Positions 22,050 through 33,356 of a DNA stretch of 64,000 nucleotides are shown in pieces. Below the pieces are notes generated by a model. It made no database searches and had not been told where the DNA came from. It was given only the letters and a program-made list of their open reading frames with translations. The stretch covers positions 5,699,501-5,763,500 of the forward strand of contig CAJFCV020000005.1 in assembly GCA_904066235.2 (NCBI GenBank), read 5' to 3'. The position numbers were made by a program, and so were the translations under genes. Origin of the DNA: Bursaphelenchus xylophilus. Its lineage: Eukaryota; Nematoda; Chromadorea; Rhabditida; Aphelenchoididae. Each line of letters begins with the position of its first letter. Positions within the stretch are counted from its first letter, which is position 1.

Positions 22050-23203
22050 TGCAACTTAAATAAACTGCGTGCTGCCAGCAGTTATATGATTGCGTAATCT
22101 TACATCTATTTACTAATAGCACTTTTGCTTCCTCGAAGATGAAAGGTTTCTTATTGTTGCTGTTGCATTACTTTTACTTCGAAATAGGAGATCCGACTCT
22201 TGACTCTCATATTGGAAATGTTTAAACGAATTTTGGTCAAAAGTAATGGCCTCAACAAACTCCCTAGTCCCACTGATACAACTTTACTATACTTTTTTGG
22301 CCTCGTTTAAATTGGAAAGCGCCCTTCAAAAAGGCCTATTTCAACGTATTCAGAATGAATTACTCGCGGAAAGAACTTCGGGATGCATCTCACAGCAATG
22401 GAGAGAAAAAAAGTAGGCAAGAGTAGTGGACGGCCAGGTGTTATTGCATTCTATACTGGTATTACACTCGCAGCGGTCACTTCGTATAGATGTCGTGCTC
22501 TTTTTTATTAAATTGAGAGGCGGCACACAGTCGTCTCGTGTTTAAATAATTCCGTTCTCACTGAATCTTTCAGAGTTATGAATTATATCATTCAACGGGC
22601 ATTTCTCCAAATGATTTTATTTATGATGCTTTTATGTTCGTTTCTGATGCCTTTCCCTCGTATTTGATGACTTTTCGGTGTAGATGGTGTTTCGCGTTTT
22701 TATTCGGCTTTACTTTCTGCACGACCCCTGTATGTATTTGAGATATCCCTTGTCTACGAAGGGAATTTTCAGTAAATATATTATATGTTTGTCCGTCCCG
22801 AAATAACTGTTGTATTCGAAGCTTAATGGAAAACAAATAGCTGCGCCCATTGCCGGGTTTACTAATCAGCCGTTTTCCTCGTTTTCGAGTATTTTTTATC
22901 CAAAAGGAGAATAAAATTGAAGCCAGAAGCCAATGGCCGGTTTAGAGGCGAATGTCCGGTGGCTGTGGCCCTCCCTCCATCCATTTTCGCCTACGATTCC
23001 GGGCTGAGGCCGCGCATTTGAAGCCTTTACACCCTCAGGCAATGTGTCAAAAACAAATGAGAACTGCGCCCGATGAGATCGACATGTTTGCCCTCAGGTT
23101 CCACGATTACAATTTCCAGTTATCTCTTTTTGTTTGCGAGCATTCGACGGAATCTTCTTGATTAATATTTAGGAGTACTCTCTGAGGATTACCGTTGTTT
23201 CAG
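22050..23203. other. intergenic, no gene seen
   Basis: About 1.1 kb with only short open frames on either strand and none with domain features. TTTCAG immediately precedes the ATG at 23204 and is a good spliced-leader acceptor for the next gene. Confidence 0.4.
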
Positions 23204-24152
23204 ATGGTCAGACGATTGTATGCTTCTGGGTTGGTATTGGCCTCGATCAGTGTCGTTTGCGGCTTCTATATCCTTGCCGGCCGAGACGATCTTCTTCCGG
23301 TAAGTATAATTAGTACACGGGCGCATCTGACCCAAAATCCTGGGTCTCCCAAAATAGTCATATTGCAGTACAGTGCAACTCATATTTGTGTTAATATACC
23401 GGTCTCGTTAAATTCTATGAGTTTGTGAAATTCCGTGAGTTTTTTTTACGTAGAGTAGCAGCTAAAAACTACTTTTATATTAGGTGAACATCAAAAAAAT
23501 TCCGGATACACCAAAGTTCTAAATTTACTTTTATCCCCTCAGGCAATGGTCTCTTATCCAGTCAGAAAATCTGGAAGAGCCCAACTGAAGCAATATAGTG
23601 TTGGTGCCCATTCAAGTATGCATATCTAACGAGTACGAAAGTGTTAAATTACTTTTTATAGTTGGAAAAAATAGTAAAGTTCTCCACAAATAGCATTTTA
23701 CAACTGAACTCGGAGTACTTTTACAATCAGAAATATGGTTACAGTTTAGAAAAGTGCGTTTTAAATTTACATTTTTTAATTTAATACTTTTAGCTCCAGG
23801 AGGATTCAGAATTTGTAAATATTCCTGAAGAATACCGAGAGAATCTTCCAGAATTCGATGTTTTGCCGACCTTCGAAGAGGAGGATTCGGATGATGAAGA
23901 TGAAAATGAATTAATTGACAGGACCCTCAGGTTAAGGAAGATTATTCAAGACAAAGAAGACGCCCTCAGACTAGCTGAGGAGTACAATCAGCTCATTCGA
24001 CCAGAAGATTTTGTGCAGTGAGTCATAAAAGTTACTACTTACTGAGCTTTCCATACTCTAAATCTTCAATTCCAGAGCAGAAGAAGATGATTCTGGTGAT
24101 GTGGAATTCATTCCCGTGCCCCGTCGTAGAGCTGTTTATTATATTGATTAAG
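23204..24152 (+). CDS. small membrane-anchored acidic protein, unknown family
   Basis: The start MVRRLYASGLVLASISVVCGFYI gives an N-terminal hydrophobic anchor or signal, with the acceptor TTTCAG directly before the ATG. Exon 1 is 23204-23299 and exon 2 begins at 23543 (AMVSYPVRKSGRAQLKQY). Later exons encode a Tyr/Asn-rich segment (SEYFYNQKYGY), then a strongly acidic part (FEEEDSDDEDENELI) and a charged helix (RLRKIIQDKEDALRLAEEYNQL). The end is PRRRAVYYID at about 24152. Splice sites between 23615 and 23800 are not settled: several donor/acceptor pairs keep the frame. I do not recognise the family. Topology, with a short luminal or cytosolic acidic domain, is inferred. Confidence 0.6.
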
Positions 24153-24402
24153 TTTTTGATCTCATATCCCAGACGACTGTAATTATTTTATTTAAATATA
24201 ATATATTGTTTTACACGTTACTCTGTTAATGCTTTTGTTGAGTTCTGAACAATGCTTTTACAACCAATATAATGCTGATTTGTAACCGTAGTTCCTTAAA
24301 AGTCCATTAATTGAATAGCCAAGGGAATACAAAGCAATATGGAAAGGGATCATCCTCTGGACCTGGCCACCAGATGTCCCAAATGACATTATACTTCTCT
24401 TA

Positions 24403-25365
24403 TTAAAGCTCGGGTTTATGGCATTGAATGAGGAACATGCCATTGATCTCGTAATACAAGGTCTCTGCGGGATTTCCCAGATCCACATTGAGACCCGCAT
24501 CTCTCAGACAGGATAACATAAAGTCCATGGTGATGTAGAGACAAGTGAAACGACGACCCCCAAATGAACACCAGGTCTCCTCCAGGATCCCTCCCATAAA
24601 GAAATAGCCTCCGGGCTTCACCAAAGATACCACTCTCCTGATGGCATTCCGATATTCTTCTTGGGTATTACAACAATATTCGAGGGTAAAGATGGTCGTC
24701 ACCATCCCAAAGGAACCCAGGAGTTCTCTGGGAGCATCAAGAACATTGTCATCCAGACAATTGCAGGGGAAAATACCCTTTATCTGAAGGATGACGATCA
24801 CTTTTGTTCGTTTCAATCAAAATTAACAACAAAAATAGACTTACTTTGGGTCGAGTAGCGGGCTCCATCTCACAGATCTTACTCCATTCCATCCCCTCTT
24901 GAGTGGCGATCATCTTCAGAGTCTTTGTCCAGTCAAAGGTGGATCGATGGGCCAGCCATCGCTCCAGTTCGTCTCTGTTTTGTACAAGATAATCAGCCAG
25001 ATAGATCTCTTCCGCCTTATGTCTAAAGCAAACCGCTACATGGATGGTTGGGCCTGCCCCAAAATCAAGAACAGAATTGATCCTTGGAAGTCTAGCGACC
25101 ATTCCAGGCAAAAACGTGAGCACCATTTGCATGGCAGGATCATCGACATTTGTATAGAAGTCCTAGAACAATAAATATTAAAATGTTTCCTATTTTGATG
25201 ACTCAGGAAGTTGCGCAATCGACCTACTTTTAGATAGGCCAAAGTGTCAAATTCAGTGTGGAAATGTTCTCTGTTGAGCAGTCCATCCAAATTTGTCTGT
25301 CCGGAGGGCTTCTGAGCGGTTACAGGTTCAGAATTTGGATTGCCGGTGGCCTCGACTTGAGTCAT
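24403..25365 (-). CDS. NNMT/PNMT/TEMT-family SAM-dependent N-methyltransferase
   Basis: The start is MTQVEATGNPNSEPV at 25365, with three main exons and a stop near 24403. The family transfers a methyl group from S-adenosylmethionine to nicotinamide or related amines. C. elegans has a small set (anmt genes), and this protein fits that group. Seen: DFYTNVDDPAMQMVL near the N-terminus, the SAM-binding motif VLDFGAGPTIHVA, the acidic loop IYLADYL, HRSTFDWT, and the second conserved block VTTIFTLEYCC with LVKPGGYFFMGG and FYxL-like CLYITMDFM. The N-terminal 30 residues are not conserved in the family. Which amine is methylated cannot be read from sequence. Confidence 0.88.
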
Positions 25366-26432
25366 CCCTTCTCGTTATTAATAATGGGACAAGATCCAGA
25401 GTCGGCCTTATAAACGGGGAGGTACGGGGTAAAGGAAGAAGAGCCCGCCTGTCCCCGCTCGGAAGATTCTCGAAAGCCAGGCCCTGATCTCTGTGCCGGT
25501 CAAGGGGAAATGTCTGCAGATCTTCTTCGTTCCCGCGCGTCCTCTGACGTCATAGGAGGAAGGAAATCGGAGAACAAAGGTCTTTTGTATCCCTGCAAAA
25601 TACCGACGGGGCTGTGATTTTGTTTTATCCACTCCTCTCCCAGCTCCCTCCGGGGGATCTTTGTTCTTCGGCGGTTTTTATTCCATGCCGGTGCAGATGC
25701 CCGAAGAGTGCCTATGACGTCAATATCAGTAACCATAGATCCGGATGTCAGCTGTCTTCGATGCAAAAGAACATGGTCTAGAAGAGAAAGATACGATATA
25801 CCATCTGTTTTCTTTGTGACACATTTCTTTTTTGTTTGAATGGGTAAATTCTAGAGCTAAGACCTGACTTTTTCCCCGACAGCAGACCCGCACATAAATC
25901 CAGCGTAGTTAAAACTATTTCATGACCAAGGTTTAGCCGATGTGGCGTTTCGTCACAAATAGAATTTTGGAGAAAACTTTTTGTTTGTTTTTCCTTGGCT
26001 AGCCAAACCTTGCTTTCTGATGAGAAAATAGCGTTCTGAATTTTTCTTGATTTTTTAGGACCAATTTTGTACTCCAAAAATTCTCCCGAAAGAATTTTGA
26101 TATCTGAAATCTTTCAATCAATCGATAGTGTATGGACGAAACGTCTAAACGGTCCACGAAATGCGCTGGATTGACGTGACCGGAGGTTACGTCAAGATTA
26201 GACAAACAAGAGTTCAAGCCGAGTTAAACGGGTTCTGACAAACATTGGTCCCACAAAAAAAAATAATATAAAACAAACGATTACATTTATTATACAACAC
26301 AGAAAGCATCGCAGTTTAGTAATACCACAACACCATGCCAATAACAAAAACCCACAAGATGAAAGAAGATCTAGAAAAGAGGCCCATAGTCAGTTTTACT
26401 CAAACCAATATAAATAATAGACATAAGTAGGA
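25366..26432. other. intergenic, no gene seen
   Basis: Upstream of the methyltransferase and downstream of INCENP, both on the minus strand. Open frames at 25408-26217 overlap on opposite strands and lack motifs. Confidence 0.4.
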
Positions 26433-29256
26433 TTAATTTAGACTTCGGATGTTCTGAAGTGGGGCTGGACGAGGATTCTGGATAGGGGAATCCCACAAAG
26501 TAGTCTCATCCAACTTGCGGTAGGTCTTCTTTGTGGGTCCACCGAAGATCTCGAGCACTCGGGGAGGTCTGACCTGACCGAAATGGTTGTCAATCTGTTC
26601 CTTGGACATCCGTTGTTTCAAGGCACTGATGTGTACTCGAAGCTGGTCCTTTTGTGCCCATCCGGGGACCTTCTTCCGCGGCTCATCTTCATTGTCAGTC
26701 TCGTCGTTCGATGACAGATCCGCGACATTATAATCGTTTTCAGTGCTCGGAATAGGGACTTTCTCGGGGGTCATCTCGTATGCACTGTAAATAATGTAAC
26801 CTTAACGGGAAAAAGGAAACTTTGAAGAAGTCTAGTCGATGAACATACCTCTGGTTAAGCCTTTGTGGTTGTGGCGTGGATGGGATCACTTGATTCTCTT
26901 TGTCAAGAATTTGTCTAAAAAATAAGGGTTGTGTCCGAACAGTGCACCTGAAACAAACAGTGCACCTGGGCGAACAGTGCACCTTGAAAAAAAAAGATTT
27001 TTTATGAACAATTGAACAAAATTTGAAATGTTTTCGCTTCGAGGCAGGGAAAAAGGAATTTTTTGGAAAATTTTAACAAAATTTGAAATGTTTTCGTTTC
27101 GGGACTGGGAAAAAAGAATTTTTTGTGAATAATTGAAAAAATTGAAATGTTTCGCTTCGGGACAAGAAAAAAACAATTTTTTGGAAAATTTGAACAAAAT
27201 TTGAAAGGTTTTCGATTCGGGAGAAGAAAAAAAATTTTTGTGAATAATTGAAAAGAATTTGAAAAGTTTTCGCTTCGGGATAGGGTAAAAAAATTTTCTT
27301 CGTGAAAGGGTAAATATGACAAGGGGGGATCAAGGTAAGCCGTTTTTACCAATTTTTTTGATTGTGAAAAACTAAATATGACTAAATACGAAAACCTTTC
27401 AAATTTTTTCAAAATTTTTCAAAAAGTTTCTTCTTCCCAGTCCCGAAGCCAAAACCTTCCACATTTTTTAAAAATTTTCCAAAAAATCATTTTTACCTGT
27501 CCCGAAGCGAAAACCTTTCAATTTTTTTTTTAAATTTTCCAAAAAATTCCTTTTTTTCAGTCCCGAAGCGAAAACCTTTTACATTTTTTAAAAATTTTCC
27601 AAAAAAACTATTTTTTCTCTGTCCTGAAGCGAAAACCTTTCAAATTTTTTAAAAATTTTCCAAAAAAATTCTTTTTCCTTGTCCCGAAGCAAAAACCTTT
27701 CGAATTTTTTCAAAATTTTCCCCAGTCCCGCAACGAAAACCTTTCAAATTTTCTTCAATAATGCACAAAGAAACTTTTTTTCAAGGTGCACTATTCGCCT
27801 AGCTGCACTGTTCAAAAAAGAAAATGTTAGGTGCACTGTTCACCCAGGTGCACCGTTCAGCCAGGTGCACAATTCACCCAGGTGCACTGTTCAGCCAGGG
27901 GCACAATTCGTCAGGTGCACCGTTCGGACCGAATCAAAATAAGTCATGTAAAAAGTAGAAAACGAAAAAGATATAATTAAAAAAATCTCCTTACGTTTCG
28001 TTTATCTTATTCTGATCTACAGTCTGATCATCTTCTTCTACAATACGCTCACTTAAAGTTGGATGAATCGCTTCACATGATTGATGATCCATCTCTTCGG
28101 TCCTTTCATCAATTTCCATGGCTTTTGGTCGATGAACTGCAGCAGGTCCTGGCTTGGCCTTCTTTGCTGGAACAGCCTTCTGGCGTGGTGTTTTTGGAGT
28201 GCATGGTTTTGGTGTAGTTGGTAACGGAGTTTTCCGTTGCTCTTCTTGAAACTTCTTAATGGCCTCATGTTTCTTCCGATGTTCCTCCTTCTTCTGAGCT
28301 TCTTCCAGCATTTTCTTTCTCCTGTTCTCTTCCACCCGTCTCTTTCTCTGGTCGTTGTCATATTTGTGACGCTCGGCCTTCTCTTTCTGTAATTCAGCCT
28401 TCCTTGCAGCTGCCAACTCGTTCTTCTTTTGCAACTGTAAGAAAAACGTAGATCAAAATTGAAATTATTTGACTTACTTCGTCCGCGGTTAACGCATTCT
28501 TCGACTTGGTAACCTTTGAACGAGTGAGGGGCTAAAACAAAACGCCAATTAGGAAACAATACTTACACTTACCTTGTTCAAAACAGGAACAATAGGGGAA
28601 GGAGTAGCTGGAATGGCGTCAACCAGATGAGCTGGAGTCCGAGGCTTGAGCGTTCTAGGCAACGGCTCTGGAGTTTTAACAGACGTTCTCGTCACAGGGA
28701 AGACAGGAACGGTTGCGGTGGCTTCCGTCACATGAACCTCAATGTGAGCATGATGCCTAAAAATTTTAAAAAGTAAAGCTGCCACAAATAATCAGTCTTA
28801 CAGCTTGTCCTCAATAACCACCTCTGTCTCTTGAATACGAGGACTGATATGCTGTTTATGTACATCGATTACATTATCTTCAATGTTTTGTTTATGTGTA
28901 GACGTTGACGGAACTTCGGGTTCATTTTCATCATCGAATTCCAAAACATGTGGAGGCTTTCTATGAACGAAGCCGGCAGGGGGCTTATAATTCTTTTTTG
29001 GAGTCGATGGCATCTAAAACGATATTAAAAACTAAAAAAATAGACATACTTTTCCTTCAAAACATGGCTCCAACATATTCTTGAGCTCAATTCGATCTTG
29101 GAGAACCTGATCGCAGGCTTCTGAATACATCTCTTTGACTTCATCCGCAATCTCCTGGCAAAATGTCTTCAAGTCTGTTCCCAAAAGCTGTAGTACACTT
29201 CCAAATCTATCAATACTCGGCTTCTTAATAGATTTCTCGTTTCTGGTCTTAGCCAT
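26433..29256 (-). CDS. icp-1: INCENP, inner centromere protein of the chromosomal passenger complex
   Basis: The start MAKTRNEKSIKKPSIDRF (29256) follows a TTTTAG acceptor, indicating likely trans-splicing. INCENP scaffolds Aurora B, survivin and borealin. The N-terminal helix (residues about 15-70) would bind the latter two. The middle is Pro/Thr-rich, followed by a long charged single helix (KAELQKEKAERHKYDN onwards). The C-terminus carries the IN-box that activates Aurora B: SSNDETDNEDEPRKKVPGWA, HFGQVRPPRVLEIFGG. The usual phosphorylated Thr-Ser-Ser motif before Trp appears here as ETTLWDSP. The exon ending KINET (about 27996) joins TQILDKENQ (about 26915) across a roughly 1.08-kb intron filled by a fold-back repeat. 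Family assignment rests mainly on the IN-box. Confidence 0.87.
26933..27929. mobile_element. about 1-kb palindromic fold-back inside an INCENP intron
   Basis: The left end (GTCCGAACAGTGCACC, 26933) and right end (GGTGCACCGTTCGGAC, 27929) are inverted copies with one mismatch. Inside them are tandem GTGCACC words, then about six copies per arm of a roughly 60-bp unit with GTTTTCGCTTCGGGA (left) and TCCCGAAGCGAAAAC (right). The palindrome centre is near 27350. The sequence produces Phe/Ser-rich artificial open frames on the minus strand. Confidence 0.8.
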
Positions 29257-30264
29257 TTTTGAACCTAAAATACGCAGTTAACAAAAAAATGAGAACGGTA
29301 ATTAGGTTTATACTTATAATATAACAAAAAAGATCCCGAAAACGACAAACGAACCAGACAAAAAATAACCAGAAAAAAATCTTTTTCTTCAATCGTTCGA
29401 AAAATCATTTGCGCGCTAAAAGTTTTCGCGCCAGGACCTTCGGAATAAATCTGTCAGAAACTCTGACAGTCATGACCAGGTGGCCACCTGAGACCGGGCC
29501 TGCAAAGTTTTAAAACGACCCGGGCCTGAATTTTGCCGGACTGGGCCCCAGGCCCGAAATTTTTGCAAAGGAGGCCCGTTTTCGAACCCTGCTCTTGAAC
29601 TCACAAAACAAATCGGTTAAGTCATGCTCCGTTGTTTTAAACTCTAAATTATATCAATAAAAGTCATCGCAGAAAATTTATTAAACTTATTGCACTAATT
29701 TCCAAATTTCGAAGTTTTAATTGGGCTTTACGAGAATGCAGTTATTTCACAATTATAGTTTCAAGATTGATATTGGGGCTGATGTTGCATCTAGCGATTT
29801 GATATTAGTGATATAAGAAGTTCTAGAATTGCCGGCTCAATTGTGAAATTGGGATCTGCGCAAGACGCCTGATGTGATGGATCGTTTATTTAATCGAATC
29901 ATCGTTTCTACATTTTTCCTTGATTTTTGTCGATCAATCATCCCAAATTTGTCTTATGACCGCCGGAAACTAAACAAATAATTAGAGAATTCATCCATCA
30001 CTGACAGGTTTTCGAACTTCTGTCGTTGAACTCTTGCGGTGGAGATGAAAGTTAAGAGACCAAGATGACGCATTCCCTTATCAACACAGCGAGGCACGCC
30101 TGTTTTATCGACCAGATTGGGTCATATTGCGATTAACTTTGGCGACGCCCCTTTATTTTACAGCGAAAAATGATGGGGAATTGGCCAAAAGTAAATGGTG
30201 AGTAGCTGAAAATAATGGAGAAACTGGCCCTCTGGAGGTGGCCTCCGTCAGAAGGAGATTGTCG
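29257..30264. other. divergent intergenic region
   Basis: Lies between INCENP (-) and the DUF3050 gene (+). It contains a GGCCCG-rich degenerate repeat at 29490-29585 and otherwise unique AT-rich sequence. No exon is supported. Confidence 0.4.
29490..29585. repeat. GGCCCG-rich degenerate repeat
   Basis: Words such as GGGCCTG, GGGCCCCAGGCCCGAAA and AGGCCCGTTTTCGAAC are clustered here. A similar cluster occurs at 48850-48920. Probably a simple-sequence-derived dispersed repeat. Confidence 0.45.
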
Positions 30265-30274
30265 TATAAAAAGG
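30265..30274 (+). promoter_or_regulatory. TATA box of the DUF3050 gene
   Basis: TATAAAAAGG lies about 110 bp before the ATG at 30377, with a spliced 5' leader (TTTTAG acceptor at 30361-30366) in between. It is a canonical TATA consensus in an appropriate position. Confidence 0.65.
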
Positions 30275-30334
30275 GCTCCTTCAGGGGTCGTATCATCATT
30301 CAATTGACACTTCAGTCTTGAGTAAGGTTAGTGA

Positions 30335-31351
<1,017 letters not shown>

Positions 31352-32136
31352 ATATAGTTTACGCAAATTTGTGTCCATTTATAACCAAAATAAGATTATG
31401 TACATTTAAATAAACTCAAGTTGATTAGTTTGGATCGCATCTGTCTATGGAATGTATCATACATAGTTTTTGAAAACTGTAGTTGTTAATTATGGCGCTT
31501 ATACGGGTGATTAAGTGGATGTGACATCATTCCAAGATAAGCTGTCAAAAGATTTTGAAATATTTCTTAAAAAAGTTGAATGATTTTGAAATGTGATATC
31601 ATATGTAATAGCCGAAATCGAGAAAATTGGATGAAAAATGTGACCCCAGACAGTTTAACGTAATTCCATTTAATTTAAGCTCATTCCGGCCAAGAATTGG
31701 ATGGACAAAACAAAGAGGCTGACCCTGGACTGAACACCTACGCTCTCCTGACTCGTCCTGTTCTCTCCCGATCTTCCCGAGGGTGACTTGAGAGAGCCGA
31801 TCAATAGAGGCGCCTTTGGGCTTGCCTCTCAAGACCCTCGGTCCGGCCGGCTGTTGCCTCAGAACTGGCCAGGATATCTCTTTAAGCCAGTTGATCCGTC
31901 CAAACTCCCGGAGTTCAGTGATTTGGTCTTAATCCGGCCGTTCTTTTATCACGGCTGTGCTGTTTACCAGTCACTCCGACATTGTCGTATGATCAAACTA
32001 CTGGGACTCGTCTGTCTGTCCCAAAAACAATGTCGAGTCGGGTTTATTTACATCTTCCGAGTGATTGCATCGGGCTTTAATTCTTTATCTCTTTACTTTC
32101 AGCGACTCTTTCCGACGTTGCTTACCTTTGATCAGA
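31352..32136. other. intergenic and 5' region of unc-60
   Basis: No coding exon supported. TTTACTTTCAG at 32091-32101 precedes the unc-60 ATG by about 36 bases and is a good spliced-leader acceptor. Poly(A)-type AATAAA for the DUF3050 gene lies near 31409. Confidence 0.45.
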
Positions 32137-32806
32137 ATGGTAAGTATCCTCCACTTAACCAGTACATACATAGTATCGTGCTTAACAACTAGCATCAACA
32201 AAACATCAAAATGCTGAGAAGTAAAAACGATGACAAATCATTGGCTTCACAAAAGATCAAGCTAAAGTTAAAAAAAAATTTTTCAGGCCTCCGGTGTGAA
32301 AGTTGACCCTGCTTGTAAACAAGCCTACGATGATCTACACTCCCGCCATCAGCACGCTTACATCATCTTCCGTATCTCTGACGACAACACGAGTATTGTT
32401 GTTGAGAAAAAAGGCGACAAGAATGCGCCTTATTCCGAATTCGTTGAGGAAATCAAACAGAAATGCGGCTCTGGCCAAGAATGTCGTTATGCTGCTGTGG
32501 ATGTTGATGTCACCGTCCAACGCCAGGGAGCTGAAGGATCAACCAGGCTCAGCAAGGTTATCTTTGTTCAATAGTAAGTGCCAAACGAACATATTTTCTA
32601 TTATATATCGATTTTTTTATCAGTCATAACTTTTCAGTTGTCCTGATGAAGCTCCAGTTAAGCGACGAATGTTATACGCTTCTTCGGTGAGAGCACTGAA
32701 GAATACTCTCGGATTGGAGAGTCTGATGCAAGTCCAGGCCTCGGATCTCTCGGATATTGACGAGAAGGCCGTGAAGAGCGACCTAATGAGTCATCAGCGT
32801 TTGTAA
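32137..32806 (+). CDS. unc-60: ADF/cofilin, UNC-60B type
   Basis: The start codon sits alone in its exon (ATG 32137-32139, then GTAAGT). Exon 2 is 32287-32573 and exon 3 is 32638-32806; total 152 residues, equal to C. elegans UNC-60B. Cofilin severs and depolymerises actin filaments in muscle and other cells. Seen: ASGVKVDPACKQAYDDLH with Ser3 (the LIM-kinase site of the family), YIIFRISDD, ECRYAAVDV, and the actin-binding helix region PVKRRMLYASSVRALKNTLG. The ATG-only exon is the same arrangement as C. elegans unc-60, where it is shared by two alternative cofilins. Here only the B-type exons are visible. Confidence 0.96.
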
Positions 32807-33356
32807 ACGGGTGCCGTCTCTTTCATCGACTCTTCTTCTAAATAATATTTTTATTGTGCCCGCCGTATTCTTTGGCTGTTTTAATTAAAATGCTGTAACT
32901 GAATTGGATATGTGGGAGAAATGTAATGTGAATTGCTTCAAACGACCTAAGTTGTCATGGATATCTCAGATGACAGAGTCATCTTCCTTCTCCGTTTTTA
33001 GTCATCCTCGGCCATTATGAACCCGGCCAAATTGATATAGACGCACCATTCCCGGAAAACCGAAAGGCTCCATAAGAGTGGAGAAGGGCCAAAATACCAG
33101 AGGCCAAGCCATTCTGGCCACGGTGGCTTTGTCTTTATGGCAATATCGAAAACGCAAATGAAGCCGGCTTTGTTTTGCGGCAAGAGACGGCGGGTGTAAA
33201 TCCGTGGACATAAGTAAGTAAGGGGTCGTGTTTAAGGTATAAGGGACGGGTTAAAAGCCAGGGACATATAAAAAGGGCTTGTTCCCCGAGGCCACCGGAA
33301 ACCGGTTGTTTGGCCCGAAGGACGTCCAGAATGCTTGACTGAGTCCTTCATCTGCC
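32807..33356. other. intergenic and promoter of the calmodulin-like gene
   Basis: Contains a TATA box (separate entry) and a tiny upstream open frame ATG CTT GAC TGA at 33331-33342 before the main ATG. Reverse open frames at 32998-33211 show no features. Confidence 0.45.
33267..33276 (+). promoter_or_regulatory. TATA box of the calmodulin-like gene
   Basis: TATAAAAAGG, identical to that at 30265, lies 90 bp upstream of the ATG at 33357 and is followed by GGCTTG. It is a canonical match. Confidence 0.6.

Noticed and set aside
22621..22836. Minus-strand 71-codon open frame, basic
   Set aside because: No homology features, no splice partners, no conserved neighbours.
26886..27412. Phe/Ser-rich minus-strand open frames
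   Set aside because: Arise from the 60-bp units of the INCENP intron palindrome; INCENP exons splice across them in phase.
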